From Ewingella americana (GTDB lineage Bacteria; Pseudomonadota; Gammaproteobacteria; Enterobacterales; Enterobacteriaceae), in the NCBI RefSeq assembly GCF_006438725.1, contig NZ_RCZD01000005.1:437961-501960 (forward strand): a DNA stretch of 64,000 nt, written 5' to 3'. The position numbers were made by a program, and so were the translations under genes. Positions 31,730 through 40,659 of this stretch are shown here, piece by piece (the first letter of the stretch is position 1; each line of letters opens with the position of its first letter). The notes under the pieces were generated by a model. It ran no database searches. It was given only the letters and a program-made list of their open reading frames with translations, and was not told where the DNA came from.

Positions 31730-32791
31730 GTGGAAAATAATTCGATGGATATGTCCCGCCTCACCTGGTTGTACGGCGAGCCCCTGTCAACTGGCAAGCT
31801 CAAAGCCAACCCGGAAGATTTTATCGTCGAGGAGGATCTCGGCTTTGAGCCTGACGGCGAGGGTGAGCATCTGCTGGTGCGGATTCGTAAAAATGGCTGC
31901 AATACCCAATTTGTGGCTGAACAGCTGGCACGCTTTGCAGGTATTCATCCGCGTTCAGTCAGTTATGCCGGATTGAAAGACCGTCACGCAGTCACTGAAC
32001 AGTGGTTTTGTCTGCATCTGCCAGGTAAACAGGACCCGGATCTCAGCCAGTTTGCGCTCGAAGGTTGTGAAGTGATTCGCGCTGTCCGTCACCTTAAAAA
32101 AATGCGCATCGGCACCCTGAAAGGCAATGCTTTTACGCTGGTGTTACGTCAGCTAAGCGATCTCGCCGATATTGAAACGCGACTGCAAAACATCCTTCTT
32201 CAAGGGGTGCCGAATTACTTTGGCGAGCAGCGTTTCGGGCGCGGTGGCAACAATCTGGTGCAGGCACGCAAGTGGGCAAATAACGACATTCGCGTTAACG
32301 AGCGGTCAAAGCGCAGTTTCTACCTCTCTGCCAGCCGTAGCGCGATGTTTAATATTATTGCCAGCCGGCGTGTTGCCGACAATACTCACCGTCAGGTTAT
32401 GCTGGGCGACGCTCTGCAACTGAGCGGGCGGGGAAGTTGGTTCGTGGCAACGGAAGCGGAATTTGACACCCTTCAGCCGCGTGTCGATAGTAATGAACTG
32501 TTGGTCACTGCGCCTCTGCCGGGTGATGGCCCGCTGGGTACCACCGATACTGCAGAAGCTTTCGAGCAAGACTGTCTGACGGATTGCACTGAGTTGTTAT
32601 CGCTAATTAAACGCGAACGTGTCGAACCCGCACGGCGTGCGGTGATGCTTCAGCCTTTACACATGAGCTGGAAAAGCTGGGATGAGGTCACACTGGAGCT
32701 GAAATTCTGGCTTCCTGCCGGCAGCTTTGCGACCAGCGTGGTACGGGAACTGATGCGCCAGGAAAATAGTGATGCGGATATTACTGATTAA
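31730..32791 (+). CDS. truD: tRNA pseudouridine(13) synthase
   Basis: Forms pseudouridine at position 13 of tRNA-Glu. 353 aa (E. coli 349). Catalytic Asp84 in [27 protein letters not shown] and [13 protein letters not shown] are family blocks. GTG start at 31730 with AAGGA upstream; an ATG at 31745 is an alternative. The last codons (GAT TAA) lie in the left copy of a 15-bp repeat; the right copy in surE reads GAGTAA, so the original ending was probably Glu-stop and the final residue was changed by the insertion. Confidence 0.96.
   Translation: MENNSMDMSRLTWLYGEPLSTGKLKANPEDFIVEEDLGFEPDGEGEHLLVRIRKNGCNTQFVAEQLARFAGIHPRSVSYAGLKDRHAVTEQWFCLHLPGKQDPDLSQFALEGCEVIRAVRHLKKMRIGTLKGNAFTLVLRQLSDLADIETRLQNILLQGVPNYFGEQRFGRGGNNLVQARKWANNDIRVNERSKRSFYLSASRSAMFNIIASRRVADNTHRQVMLGDALQLSGRGSWFVATEAEFDTLQPRVDSNELLVTAPLPGDGPLGTTDTAEAFEQDCLTDCTELLSLIKRERVEPARRAVMLQPLHMSWKSWDEVTLELKFWLPAGSFATSVVRELMRQENSDADITD
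32773..32787. repeat. Left 15-bp direct repeat (attL-like)
   Basis: TGCGGATATTACTGA, identical to 39037-39051. In this copy the preceding base gives ATGCGG, the old surE start in the truD tail, with AGGAAA eight bases ahead. Confidence 0.85.
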
Positions 32792-32820
32792 TATATCAGT
32801 GATTCATCCGATCTCATGCT

Positions 32821-33427
32821 GTGGCATTTTCCACGCTAAACGCCCTATCTATAAGTGATTGCTGCCCCATGTTGTCGCATGATGATGCTTTCCGCGCTCG
32901 CTTCGTTCTGTGGATCGCCTCGCTATCTAAGGCAACCAAGGCGGTAATTGGCTACGCGCTTTCAAGTATGCAGACTGGCGTCACGTACACGCTGATTGAG
33001 AATTTTGCTTACAACGGAACGGCTCAACCTGGCTATTTCTACGCGGTAGTAGACGACGGTTGCGGGTCAACCGTCTAGCGGATTCATCTCCTCAGCTTAT
33101 ACAGCGATTGATGCAGTACGCGGGTTCACTATTTTCTTCGGAGTATTCCCGCCGGTTCGGGTATCGGCAAACGTTGTAATGGTTATCACAACTGACCCAT
33201 CAGGAAGCCACTCTGCGAGTGTCGCCCTCGTCATCTCAACATTGCAGTCATATATTGCCAGCCTATCGCTCGGACAGTTATTTCCATATACGCAACTGGC
33301 GACAGTCGCCTACGATGACAGTTCGCTGGTGACTAATCTGTCATCGGTTACTCTCAATAGCGGCACATCCGACCCTGCAGCTTCAGGGCAGCAAGTCATT
33401 CATGCTGGAACCATCGCGGTGAGCTAA
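32821..33427 (+). pseudogene. Phage baseplate J-like protein, truncated and frameshifted
   Basis: C-terminal part of a baseplate J/gp47-family protein. The first frame reads FRARFVLWIASLSKATKAV... through NGTAQPGYFYAVVDDG and then hits TAG at 33076. The family pattern continues in the next frame (SSGFISSAYTAIDAVRG, then VTLNSGTSDP). Removing one base near 33062 restores DDGSGQPSSGF, so a single-base insertion broke the gene. The N-terminal half is missing: the homology begins just inside the left repeat, so the deletion that shaped the island cut here. It ends directly before the next tail gene (TAAATG). Confidence 0.75.
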
Positions 33428-33811
33428 ATGGCAACTGGTGACCAGAATGACATCCTCGGGCGTCTAAAAGCGCTCATCCCTCCGAGTTGGTTCGGTGACA
33501 ATTCTATTTTTCGCGACGCTATTCTATCGGCCTGCGCGCAGGCGCTTGCTTGGTGCTATTCGCTGTATCTCTATGCTCAATTACAAACGCGGATCGGCAC
33601 GGTCACGGACGGATGGCTGGATATGATCGCATATGACTTTTTTGGGAATAATTACGGGAGAACGGCGGGGCAGTCAGACGATATATTTCGCAACTCAATA
33701 AAGATTAGCATTTTCCGTGAGCGTGGTACTCGTCATTCAATTCAAAAAGTACTTAAAGGTTTGACGGGCCACACGCCGATAAATCAACATTATTCTCTGT
33801 GTGGGGAATAA
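33428..33811 (+). CDS. Phage tail protein, probably 3'-truncated
   Basis: 127 aa starting MATGDQNDILGRLKALIPPSWFGD, followed by LAWCYSLYLYAQLQTRIGTVTDGWLD and SDDIFRNSIKISIFRERGTR. This is the N-terminal pattern of a tail/baseplate-wedge protein that follows gene J in many contractile-tailed phages. The family is usually longer; here the frame ends soon after LKGLTGHTP, and the next segment (NASDQFKIGYQNG) continues in another frame, which points to a deletion or frameshift. ATG overlaps the preceding stop as in intact phages. Not expected to be functional. Confidence 0.6.
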   Translation: MATGDQNDILGRLKALIPPSWFGDNSIFRDAILSACAQALAWCYSLYLYAQLQTRIGTVTDGWLDMIAYDFFGNNYGRTAGQSDDIFRNSIKISIFRERGTRHSIQKVLKGLTGHTPINQHYSLCGE

Positions 33812-34107
33812 ATGCGAGTGACCAGTTTAAGATTGGTTATCAGAATGGTCGAAGAGTAGCTTTTGCCCCAATAGTATTAGTCAATATGACCGCGTCGGGG
33901 ATTACTAACCCATTATCTTCATTTAGTGCGGGCGCCCGCATTCCCAAAAATGCGAAAGACGCATTCCTTACACCCAACACGACTAATAACAATGCCAGCG
34001 GAGGTGTGTATAGCAGCATAACTATTACCGCTGACTCAAATGGAGCAGGTGGTTCTGCAACTGCAGGGTATACGGCGACGGGCATCGGCGCTGAAGCAGG
34101 ATCATAA
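33799..34107 (+). pseudogene. Phage structural protein fragment (tail region)
   Basis: About 100 codons with Gly/Ala/Thr/Ser-rich sequence (ADSNGAGGSATAGYTATGIG) typical of phage tail-fibre or decoration proteins. The only start is a GTG inside the preceding gene, so it is more likely the displaced C-terminal part of a tail gene than a whole gene. Function not determined. Confidence 0.4.
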
Positions 34108-34215
34108 TTCCGATCATTACTGCGCAGACATTGCATTTAACTCTATATGTGGCCAATGTGACGACATGTTATAACGTGTCATGCTCGGCTTATACATTCT
34201 AAATAAGAGGTTTGC

Positions 34216-34410
34216 ATGACATTACTCTACGTACAGTTTACTGATACGACCGAAGCAGTCATTATTTCTTATTTCGGCGGACCGCAACCGATCGAATCGT
34301 GGCACAATCAGGGTACTGTTGACAGTTCAGATCAGCGCTGGTCTATTTATTTTGATGAACAACCAGTTATGCTTCAGAGGTTTTTGACACCCCCGACACA
34401 GGATAAGTAG
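34216..34410 (+). CDS. Small phage-associated hypothetical protein
   Basis: 64 aa, acidic and aromatic (LLYVQFTDTTEAVIISYFGGPQ... YFDEQPVMLQRFL). It has a good ribosome-binding site (AAGAGG) and sits at the end of the tail remnant before a hairpin. Similar short proteins follow tail-fibre genes in enterobacterial phages as far as I recall; no function is known to me. Confidence 0.55.
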   Translation: MTLLYVQFTDTTEAVIISYFGGPQPIESWHNQGTVDSSDQRWSIYFDEQPVMLQRFLTPPTQDK

Positions 34411-34441
34411 ACGATAATTTGTAAAAATATAGCTAAATAAC

Positions 34442-34467
34442 AAGAAGTCCCATCATCGGGACTTCTT
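34442..34467. terminator. Hairpin between phage remnant and gtr cluster
   Basis: Perfect 10-bp stem AAGAAGTCCC / GGGACTTCTT with a 6-base loop. T-runs on either side are short, but its place between convergent units suggests a two-way terminator. Confidence 0.6.
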
Positions 34468-34520
34468 TAAGGAAAAAATAAGAACATCATGCCTTACTTT
34501 CTCTGGATACAGTTTATGGC

Positions 34521-36617
34521 TTATTGAAGCGGTACTATGGTCATCTGGACTAAACCAATACCTAAATTTCTCACGTCCCCATTCAGACCCTTAGAAAATA
34601 TTTTAGGTGAGGAGGGGAAAGGAACAACGATCTGTAATGAATTAGTTTTCATTGCATTATCGAATGTTATTACCTTTTCCTCATCATTTTCACCTAGTTT
34701 GAATTTTTTCGAAGTTCCACCAACAATCGCAACGAATTCCTTTCCGACATTAGGTCCGAAAGCATGTGCAGTAAGACGAATATTAAATTTAAGCGGAAGG
34801 GGATCGGAAAACTCAAATTTTACAACATTCCCGATAGACCACGCCCCCCATTTCTCCGCTGAAGATAATCCATAAGCTTTGGAAATCACGCCCGGCCAAG
34901 TATTTTTCGAAAAATAAATTGGAGGTACAGGCTTAACCAGTGTGAAACCATTCATGGGTAGCTGGACGCTTGCATTTTCGAATTTTGGATAATCACCAAT
35001 CACCAATGCCCATTCTTTCTCCGGGGGGAGCCTCGATAGATCATAATTTGGAACATCCGGGGTTGCTATCATTGCCGATTTTGAGTCATCCATCGATATT
35101 CTAGAGTTATCAATGTAGAACAATGTCCGAAAGAGACCTGCAGAGTCCTGGCCGATTATTGCAACTTTTGAAACAATATCTTCATCAGACATACCAATAT
35201 TCTTGAAATATTGTTTTGTAAATAACCCTGCACTATCATATACGTTTGTATTAATACGACCTCTTACATCGTAATTGATGAAGAAAGTTGAAGTTAATAT
35301 TGAAAAAGGCAGAAACAAATACAAGAAAAATTTCGCACCAATGCTAATTGAATATATCCATAACATAAGTGAAATTATAGACATAAAGCTTAGTACATAA
35401 AAAGCAGGCGTGCTATAAATAAATCCTCTAAGTTCTGGGCTATCAATGAAGTTTGGAGAGTAGGGTGCTAATTTTGTAAAAACCCCATAACTTAATGCTG
35501 CGAGGATAGGCAATCCAATTATTGCTCGCCATTTTCTAGTAGTGGGGTTCACATTTTCATTTAATTGTGAAGCAACGACAAGAATAAGAAGGGGGAAAGC
35601 AAAATTATAATAGCGCATGTGCAATCTGGATATAGTTTCATAAGGCCCTGAGCCAGAGACAGATGCGGTAAAAAAAGTGACTACAATTAAAAGTGAGGAT
35701 AAAATCAAAGAAGTGTAAAGTGTAATTTTCACTACATTTTGTTGATTTTCTTCATGTTTAAAAAAATGCCGAGACATGAATATTAAGTGGCATACTGGTA
35801 CTGAAAATAAAATGAATAATGAAAGTAAGTGACCTTGCAAATTACTTAAGGCAATTTTAATTAGGTTAATATAATGTCCTGAGTCAACTGCCCCAGAAGC
35901 CATAGATGTATATGTAGAGCCAAAAATTGTTATACCGGGTTTGCCAGCTAAAACATAACCAATTATTATTTTTGTTGCAATAGCCGCTGCTAACAACCCG
36001 AGATAATTCACATAACTTGATGCATCCTTATTCTCTTTTCCGCCATGAATGTGAATTATTAAAAAATATACAACGAGTGCTGGGACTAAAAGTAAAGCGT
36101 GAGGCTTGATTAATGCACTGAGGCCAAAAACGAAACCCATAAAAAGCCAATTTGATAAATCACTTTCTTTTTTGAGACTCAAGACTAAATATGTTAATAC
36201 CCAAAAAGATAAGTAGTACAATGACTCTGGCATAAAATATGCCGTGTAGGTGTTTATTGGAGATAGCATCGATAGAAAGGCTATTAGTAACGATGTCTTA
36301 TGTCCGGTAAAATTTCTTCCAATAAGATAGATGAATGGCGAGGACAGCACAAAAAAAAGTACGTTTAACAATCGTGCGCATTCCAGGAATCCCGCCCCAC
36401 AAAGATCTGTAACGCTATATATAGATAAAAAAAGATAGTTTGGGAGTGTAGAATCTCCTAGAGGAAGAAGCCTTGAAAACTTACTGTAAGTATATTCATC
36501 AGCAAACACAGTTGGGTACAAACCCATGTTTCTTGCAATTAAAAAAACAACAGCTAATATTATTATTAAAATAAAAAATGTATTTGTTTTTATTTTAGGT
36601 AATGTATTTTTCATCAT
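34521..36617 (-). CDS. GT-C type integral-membrane glycosyltransferase (gtrC-like), surface glycan modification
   Basis: 698 aa with about a dozen hydrophobic segments in the first 480 residues and a soluble C-terminal part (about 500-698) likely in the periplasm. The first periplasmic loop has FADEYTYSKFSR, an acidic DE motif as in lipid-phosphate-sugar-dependent GT-C enzymes. It is the last gene of a minus-strand set with an EamA-like protein and a family-2 glycosyltransferase. By analogy with phage gtr systems it would move a sugar from undecaprenyl phosphate to O-antigen. The serotype-specific gene in such clusters is poorly conserved, so sugar and linkage are unknown. AT-rich, unlike chromosomal neighbours. 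Start ATG at 36617 (a second ATG follows directly). Confidence 0.7.
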   Translation of the reverse strand: MMKNTLPKIKTNTFFILIIILAVVFLIARNMGLYPTVFADEYTYSKFSRLLPLGDSTLPNYLFLSIYSVTDLCGAGFLECARLLNVLFFVLSSPFIYLIGRNFTGHKTSLLIAFLSMLSPINTYTAYFMPESLYYLSFWVLTYLVLSLKKESDLSNWLFMGFVFGLSALIKPHALLLVPALVVYFLIIHIHGGKENKDASSYVNYLGLLAAAIATKIIIGYVLAGKPGITIFGSTYTSMASGAVDSGHYINLIKIALSNLQGHLLSLFILFSVPVCHLIFMSRHFFKHEENQQNVVKITLYTSLILSSLLIVVTFFTASVSGSGPYETISRLHMRYYNFAFPLLILVVASQLNENVNPTTRKWRAIIGLPILAALSYGVFTKLAPYSPNFIDSPELRGFIYSTPAFYVLSFMSIISLMLWIYSISIGAKFFLYLFLPFSILTSTFFINYDVRGRINTNVYDSAGLFTKQYFKNIGMSDEDIVSKVAIIGQDSAGLFRTLFYIDNSRISMDDSKSAMIATPDVPNYDLSRLPPEKEWALVIGDYPKFENASVQLPMNGFTLVKPVPPIYFSKNTWPGVISKAYGLSSAEKWGAWSIGNVVKFEFSDPLPLKFNIRLTAHAFGPNVGKEFVAIVGGTSKKFKLGENDEEKVITFDNAMKTNSLQIVVPFPSSPKIFSKGLNGDVRNLGIGLVQMTIVPLQ

Positions 36618-36664
36618 TAAACCTTAAATCTTTTATAAATTAGTCAGGAAATTACAAGGTTTCC

Positions 36665-37003
36665 CTATGACCTGACTGCTAATATAATACCAACAATAAT
36701 AAAAGCAACGCCTATGAAATATTGTTGATTGAATTTCTCACCCAGAATTAAATAACTTCCTATCGGGACTAAAACAAATGCAAAAGCCATTAATGGATAT
36801 GCTTTTCCAAGATCTATTTTTTGAAGAACCCATATCCACGCCAGAGTGGTTAATCCATAAAGCGCAAAAGCACTAACCATCATAATCAATGTAGTTTGTG
36901 CGAAGATACTACCAGTCTTATGTAGCTCTATAGCGCTTAATTTGAATAAAATCTGTCCAACAGCTATACCAAGGACGCATATGAATGCAACAATATAAAA
37001 CAT
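36665..37003 (-). CDS. Small four-helix EamA/SMR-like membrane protein (candidate lipid-sugar flippase subunit)
   Basis: 112 aa with four hydrophobic segments (FYIVAFICVLGIAVGQILF near the start; IGVAFIIVGIILAV at the end), the size and pattern of ArnE/ArnF- or SMR-type proteins. The conserved LAWIWVLQKIDLGKAYPLMAF block resembles the Trp/Tyr/Pro segment of that superfamily. Its start overlaps the stop of the glycosyltransferase gene (TAATG), so it is coupled to it. It could translocate undecaprenyl-linked sugar, duplicating the supposed role of GtrA. Confidence 0.7.
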   Translation of the reverse strand: MFYIVAFICVLGIAVGQILFKLSAIELHKTGSIFAQTTLIMMVSAFALYGLTTLAWIWVLQKIDLGKAYPLMAFAFVLVPIGSYLILGEKFNQQYFIGVAFIIVGIILAVRS

Positions 37004-37986
37004 TATTTATACCTGTTATGGAATGTTCTTCTTGGGACGTTACTAATATCATGGCCTATAAATGCTAATATTAGTTGCAGTCCTAGTATAATGGGCAACC
37101 CTGAAAGCATGACAGTGCCAGGTGTCGCTGGTATGCCTGATTGGACACCATTTATCCAGCCCAATACTCCGGTTATGAAACCAAACATTAGGAATAGAAT
37201 ACCAATTGGTAACTCGAAAGAAGCTAGTGACATGTCGCGCAGATAGTAATTATAAAATACGCGTTTAAAAAAATTCCGAGAGTGTTTGAAAATAAAATCA
37301 CCAATGATTGCTTTTATTTTTAGATTGCTTTCTTCATCATCATATTTCGCATCCATTGGTATGTCGACTACTACAGCCTTAAGCGTGTTAAGTCTAAAAA
37401 GCATATCAGATTCAAAAAAATATCTTTTAGATATTTTCTTCATGGGTAAATGCCTAATCACATCAGCGTGAATTGCTGTATACCCATTTGTAGGGTCGAA
37501 TAGATCCCAATATCCAGATGATAATTTAGTCATAAAGGAAAGAACGGCATTCCCAAATAGCCTAACTTTAGGCATTACGTTTATGTTATCAAGGTTAAAA
37601 AATCTATTACCTTTTGTGTAATCAGCATCGCCAGCAAGAATTGGTGCCACAAATATCCGAATTAAAGAGGGGTCCATTTGATCGTCACCATCAATCTTGA
37701 CAATAATGTCTATCCCATCTTCTAGGGCGGCCGAATATCCGGTCATTACCGCCCCACCGACCCCTTGGTTGGTATCGTGTTTGATAACGACGACTCGTTC
37801 ATCGCTGCAATTTTCTTTAACAAAATCTCCGCTTCCATCAGGACAGCAGTCATCGATCACATAGATTTTTTTAACCTCAGGACCTATTTTGTTTAAAACA
37901 TTTAATATGTGCTTTTTGACTTTGTATGAAGGTATAACAACAGCTATGTTAATTGCATTATGTTCCATATTATCCAACGCACCCAT
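37003..37986 (-). CDS. Family 2 glycosyltransferase, polyisoprenyl-phosphate sugar transferase type (gtrB-like)
   Basis: 327 aa. GT-A fold: IAVVIPSYKVKKHI at the start, YVIDDCCPDGSGD, the DXD-like VKIDGDDQMDP, and WDLFDPTNGYTAI as in dolichyl/undecaprenyl-phosphate sugar transferases. Two hydrophobic C-terminal segments (about 240-310) anchor it in the membrane. It should charge undecaprenyl phosphate with a hexose on the cytoplasmic face. The start is either 37986 or the Met at 37968; neither has a clear ribosome-binding site. It is more like general GT2 polyprenol transferases than the classical phage GtrB. Confidence 0.75.
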   Translation of the reverse strand: MGALDNMEHNAINIAVVIPSYKVKKHILNVLNKIGPEVKKIYVIDDCCPDGSGDFVKENCSDERVVVIKHDTNQGVGGAVMTGYSAALEDGIDIIVKIDGDDQMDPSLIRIFVAPILAGDADYTKGNRFFNLDNINVMPKVRLFGNAVLSFMTKLSSGYWDLFDPTNGYTAIHADVIRHLPMKKISKRYFFESDMLFRLNTLKAVVVDIPMDAKYDDEESNLKIKAIIGDFIFKHSRNFFKRVFYNYYLRDMSLASFELPIGILFLMFGFITGVLGWINGVQSGIPATPGTVMLSGLPIILGLQLILAFIGHDISNVPRRTFHNRYK

Positions 37987-38363
37987 AAATTACAGCCGAT
38001 TGTAGAAGATTATACTGCCTAACCAAAAACTTTATTTGAGATAGTGTTACAAGCAGTAGCAATGATAGATGATTTTACTTAGTCCGTTAAGGGTTAATAT
38101 CAAATCATATAGTCGAGATCTCAGTTCGTTTTTGCTCTGCTCTGTTCTGTCCATAACCAATTAGGGTAAAGCACCATTATAGGCTTGAAATGCTTCGCGC
38201 GAGTGGCTTTTAAGTTGTTGGAAGTTGTTCTGCAAAACTCACATTGCTTCTCGTTAACTCAATGAGTTACAAACTCAATTTTTTAAGTGTTTTTTACATA
38301 AAGTTTATGTTTTTGTGATTAATAATCAATCGGTTAATAGGCGTTTCTTGTGGTGATTGCTAG
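37987..38363. other. AT-rich gap between gtrA and the glycosyltransferase operon
   Basis: 377 bp without a credible gene. It holds small inverted repeats (TAACTC-AAT-GAGTTA at 38255-38269; ACATAAA-G-TTTATGT at 38296-38310) and a single GATC near 38118, so the clustered GATC pattern of Dam/OxyR-controlled gtr promoters is absent. It should contain the promoter of the three-gene operon. Confidence 0.55.
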
Positions 38364-38741
38364 TCATTTCATTACCCATAATTTGTTTATAAAAAACCCA
38401 GACACTGTATATGCACCCATGCCGACTAACTGAGAAATGTAAATTTGCGACGGGAATGCCAACAAAAATAACTTGATCGCGAAAATGTTGATAATCCAAC
38501 ACGCCAAACTCGCTATGAGAAATTTAGCCAGCCTGGAAAGTGATAGAGATTTTGAAAAAGTAAAAATAGAGTTTGCAACAAAGCTAAAAATTATACCGAA
38601 AATGTACCCACAGGCGTTGGATAGATAGAGTCCCAGGCCGAAGTGCATAAGCGCGAATATAGCGACTGCGGTGATGGCGGTGTTAACTAAGCCAACAGAT
38701 GCATACGCCACAGCCTGTCTGTGTGCCGTTAATGATTTCAC
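38364..38741 (-). CDS. gtrA: GtrA-family membrane protein
   Basis: 125 aa with four hydrophobic segments. The family pattern is clear: FASVGLVNTAIT-like YASVGLVNTAITAVAIFAL at the N-terminus, LSNACGYIFGIIFSFVANSIFTF in the middle (read as one span) and FFINKLWVMK at the end. GtrA proteins are thought to flip undecaprenyl-phosphate-linked sugar across the inner membrane for O-antigen modification. It is the gene nearest the right repeat, as gtrA is nearest attP in phages, but it is separated from the rest of the cluster by 377 bp. Confidence 0.88.
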   Translation of the reverse strand: MKSLTAHRQAVAYASVGLVNTAITAVAIFALMHFGLGLYLSNACGYIFGIIFSFVANSIFTFSKSLSLSRLAKFLIASLACWIINIFAIKLFLLAFPSQIYISQLVGMGAYTVSGFFINKLWVMK

Positions 38742-39035
38742 AGTGTCAACCTTGAAAAATTTCAGCGGATTTTACCATTTGAGATTTATCTTACAACCTT
38801 AATGAAAGATAACTTCATGCTGCGCTGAATCATGGAGGAGCTTCATTAAAGAGCCTGAATAAAGTCAGACATTTTCGCCTACCACTATCCTGCCCATGTC
38901 GCTAGAATACACTATCAATTCCCTTCCTCCATGCGCCAGAAAATTGAGCAGTCAGACTGGAACAGGATAAATAACCGGATAAAAAAATATGAATATCAAA
39001 CTTCCGCTTATAAAAATCAATAAGTTACATTAAGG
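38742..39035. other. Island right end, upstream of gtrA and surE
   Basis: 294 bp between divergent gtrA and surE. It must now provide promoter and translation signals for surE-pcm. I see no strong sigma-70 pair and no open frame. Confidence 0.45.
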
Positions 39036-39800
39036 GTGCGGATATTACTGAGTAACGACGACGGCGTTCTTGCGCCGGGGATACAGACGCTGGCTGCCGC
39101 GCTGCGACAGTTTGCTGATGTGAAACTGGTGGCCCCCGATCGCAATCGCAGTGGCGCCTCTAATGCCCTTACGCTGGATGGTCCTTTGCGTATTCAGTCC
39201 TATCCCAACGGCGACACCGCAGTAATTAACGGCACGCCAACAGACTGCGTTTATCTGGGGGTAAACTCGCTGATGAGGCCGCGTCCTGATATCGTCGTAT
39301 CGGGTATCAATGCGGGGCCGAATCTTGGCGATGATGTGATTTATTCCGGTACCGTAGCGGCAGCGATGGAAGGTCGACATCTTGGGTATCCGGCGCTCGC
39401 GGTCTCCCTCGACGGCCATCAATATTACGATACCGCGGCCATCATTACCTGCCGGATTTTACGTGCTCTGGCCGCCGAGCCGATGCGCACCGGTAAAATC
39501 CTCAATATCAATGTGCCTGATTTACCGCTCTCTGAGATTAAAGGTATTCGCGTTACTCGCTGCGGCAGCCGTCATCCTGCCGAGCTGGTGTTTTGCCAGC
39601 AGGACCCACGTGGGCAAGATTTGTATTGGATTGGCCCACCGGGTGATAAGTTTGATATCGCGCCCGACACAGACTTTGCCGCTGTCGCGCAAGGATATGT
39701 CTCCGTCACGCCGCTTCAGGTCGATTTAACCGCTTATGCGGCTCAGGATGTGGTCAATGCGTGGTTAGCTAAAACCGGGGTCAACAGGCATGGTGAATAA
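39036..39800 (+). CDS. surE: 5'/3'-nucleotidase SurE
   Basis: Metal-dependent nucleoside monophosphatase and exopolyphosphatase linked to stationary-phase survival. 254 aa (E. coli 253). Metal-site residues Asp8 and Asp9 in LLSNDDG, the Ser in RSGASNALT and Asn in [12 protein letters not shown] are intact, so the N-terminus cannot start later. The start is GTG at 39036: the island replaced the A of the original ATG, and AAGG lies directly against the start with no spacer. Poor translation is likely unless an upstream signal compensates. It overlaps pcm by 11 bases. Confidence 0.95.
   Translation: MRILLSNDDGVLAPGIQTLAAALRQFADVKLVAPDRNRSGASNALTLDGPLRIQSYPNGDTAVINGTPTDCVYLGVNSLMRPRPDIVVSGINAGPNLGDDVIYSGTVAAAMEGRHLGYPALAVSLDGHQYYDTAAIITCRILRALAAEPMRTGKILNINVPDLPLSEIKGIRVTRCGSRHPAELVFCQQDPRGQDLYWIGPPGDKFDIAPDTDFAAVAQGYVSVTPLQVDLTAYAAQDVVNAWLAKTGVNRHGE
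39037..39051. repeat. Right 15-bp direct repeat (attR-like)
   Basis: TGCGGATATTACTGA, the same as 32773-32787, here covering the second base of the surE start codon to codon 6. Confidence 0.85.
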
Positions 39801-40416
39801 ACCGATGTACAACTTGCTGGAGCAGCTGCGCCAGCAGGGTATTAAGGATGAAAATTTGCTGCACGCCATCGAAACCGTGCCGCGTGAGCGTTTTGTCGAT
39901 GAAGCCTTTCAGCACAAAGCCTACGAAAATACCGCACTACCCATCGGGTCTGGTCAGACGATTTCGCAACCTTACACTGTGGCGAGAATGACCGAACTGC
40001 TGCGCCTTACACCTGCCTCGCGGGTGTTGGAAATTGGTACAGGCTCGGGTTATCAGACGGCGATTCTGGCGCATTTGGTCGAGCACGTTTTTTCCGTTGA
40101 ACGCATCAAGGGGCTGCAGTGGCAAGCGAAGCGCCGCCTGAAACAGCTCGATTTACATAATGTCTCGACCCGGCACGGTGACGGCTGGGAAGGCTGGCCG
40201 TCACGCGGCCCCTTTGATGCGATTATCGTGACGGCCGCCCCCCCCGAAATCCCTCAGGATTTGCTTTCGCAACTGGACGAGGGCGGGGTTATGATCCTGC
40301 CGGTTGGTGAGCAGAATCAGACACTTCAGCGCATCACGCGACGTGGCAGCGAATTTGTTGTCGAAAATATTGAAGCGGTCCGATTTGTCCCCTTAGTAAA
40401 AGGTGAACTGGCCTGA
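39790..40416 (+). CDS. pcm: Protein-L-isoaspartate O-methyltransferase
   Basis: SAM-dependent repair of isoaspartyl residues in aged proteins. 208 aa, same length as E. coli. SAM-binding motif [15 protein letters not shown] near residue 80; [13 protein letters not shown] and [13 protein letters not shown] are also typical. It overlaps the end of surE, and nlpD-rpoS follow, the usual stationary-phase cluster. Confidence 0.97.
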   Translation: MVNKPMYNLLEQLRQQGIKDENLLHAIETVPRERFVDEAFQHKAYENTALPIGSGQTISQPYTVARMTELLRLTPASRVLEIGTGSGYQTAILAHLVEHVFSVERIKGLQWQAKRRLKQLDLHNVSTRHGDGWEGWPSRGPFDAIIVTAAPPEIPQDLLSQLDEGGVMILPVGEQNQTLQRITRRGSEFVVENIEAVRFVPLVKGELA

Positions 40417-40659
40417 ATCCTTTTTCTGGCCGCGTTGTTCAGGACTAAACCCTTAAAATTTAAATACAACTGATATATGGTGCTGTAATGGCGATGTTGA
40501 TAGCATCCCCTACAGTTTTTTTACTGTCGCCATCGGGTGGGCAAGAGCTTAGCCTGGATGTGTTACCCGCTTTCACTGTGTCAATTGGCATTCAGACCGC
40601 ATGTGGCGGCGTGTGAGCGGTGAATAGATAGATTCTGAGATTGCCGTAACGGGGGAAAT

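Larger units (their letters stand above)
32773..39051. mobile_element. Degraded prophage/genomic island with gtr cluster between truD and surE
   Basis: About 6.26 kb between two TGCGGATATTACTGA repeats, splitting truD from surE, which overlap in relatives. The left part has broken tail/baseplate genes, the right part an AT-rich gtr-type cluster with gtrA nearest the right repeat. In P22- and SfV-like phages the gtr genes start beside attP, so this fits the tail-gtr end of a lysogen that has lost integrase, regulatory, head and most tail genes by internal deletion. No integrase is visible. Base composition is clearly lower in GC than both flanks, most in 34.5-38.4 kb. Confidence 0.8.
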
